This document shows, piece by piece, positions 60,215 to 60,241 of a DNA stretch of 60,241 bases. The number at the start of each line of letters is the position of its first letter. Position 1 is the first letter of the stretch. Below the pieces are notes generated by a model. That model was not told the origin of the DNA. It ran no database searches and saw only the letters and a program-made list of their open reading frames with translations. This DNA is from an uncultured Acidobacteriota bacterium. Lineage in GTDB: Bacteria > Acidobacteriota > Terriglobia > Terriglobales > Acidobacteriaceae. The stretch lies in contig CAILAZ010000117.1 in assembly GCA_903832295.1 (NCBI GenBank), forward strand, positions 1-60,241. The letters are read 5' to 3'. The translations under genes were made by a program, and so were the position numbers.

Positions 60215-60241
60215 CGTGCCTCCTCCGGAGCACACCGGTGC

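Noticed and set aside
1-60241. CRISPR array, tRNA or rRNA genes
   Set aside because: No regularly spaced direct repeats with unique spacers, and no cloverleaf or rRNA-like sequence was seen in the intergenic regions on inspection by eye.

Overview
This 60.2 kb window is a high-GC bacterial chromosome segment. It most resembles Acidobacteriota, probably class Terriglobia. The reasons are tandem DUF507 genes, a dispersed palindromic repeat of the type GTCATTCC-GAGC-AAA-GCGA-GGAAT, an LptC/OstA fusion, an Hfq with a long N-terminal extension, and many PAS histidine kinases. This assignment comes from gene content and was not checked by a database search.

Layout. 1-1.78 kb: two direct copies of a repeat, then a minus-strand operon of a DUF4258 toxin-like gene, an MqsA/YgiT-type antitoxin and a third small gene. 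1.79-4.98 kb: a complete transposable element with 19-bp perfect terminal inverted repeats and an 8-bp target duplication. It has an IS1-type (frameshifted) transposase and carries passengers: a small KGG-type protein, a 275-aa protein of unknown function, a DUF3800 protein, and a compact structured RNA ending in an intrinsic terminator just before the DUF3800 gene. 5-14.5 kb: S9 peptidase, YihY, cold-shock protein, TPR protein, PilZ, QueG, two DUF507 proteins, a type IV pilin-like protein. 14.5-22.9 kb: recJ, lptC/ostA fusion, lptB, rpoN, hpf, rapZ, close to the proteobacterial lpt-rpoN-hpf-rapZ order but without ptsN. 23-31.4 kb: a tight operon of MsbA-like ABC exporter, yicC, gmk, rpoZ, coaBC, type 4 UDG and priA. 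31.4-40 kb: RsbW-like kinase, M50 protease, HU, an interrupted cytochrome c gene, dcd, tsaC/sua5, hfq, holB, tmk and an M61 peptidase. 40-43.2 kb: an island of lower GC and degenerate repeats that carries a HEPN ribonuclease-like (ApeA-like) protein and a DUF1801 protein. 43.2-60.2 kb: ArsR/SRPBCC pair, an RluA-like protein lacking the usual catalytic Asp, three PAS histidine kinases (one frameshifted), a Cys-rich PAS protein, and the rpsP-khpA-rimM-trmD-rplS translation operon.

The strongest novelty candidate is the 1.79-4.98 kb element: a transporter-type IS whose cargo pairs a structured RNA with a DUF3800 protein that may be nuclease-like. Secondary candidates are the three-gene toxin-antitoxin operon beside it, the HEPN protein at 40.7 kb, a structured leader before rpsP, and several genes with a missing key residue or broken frame (RapZ Walker A, RluA-like Asp, cytochrome c stop, hybrid kinase frameshift).
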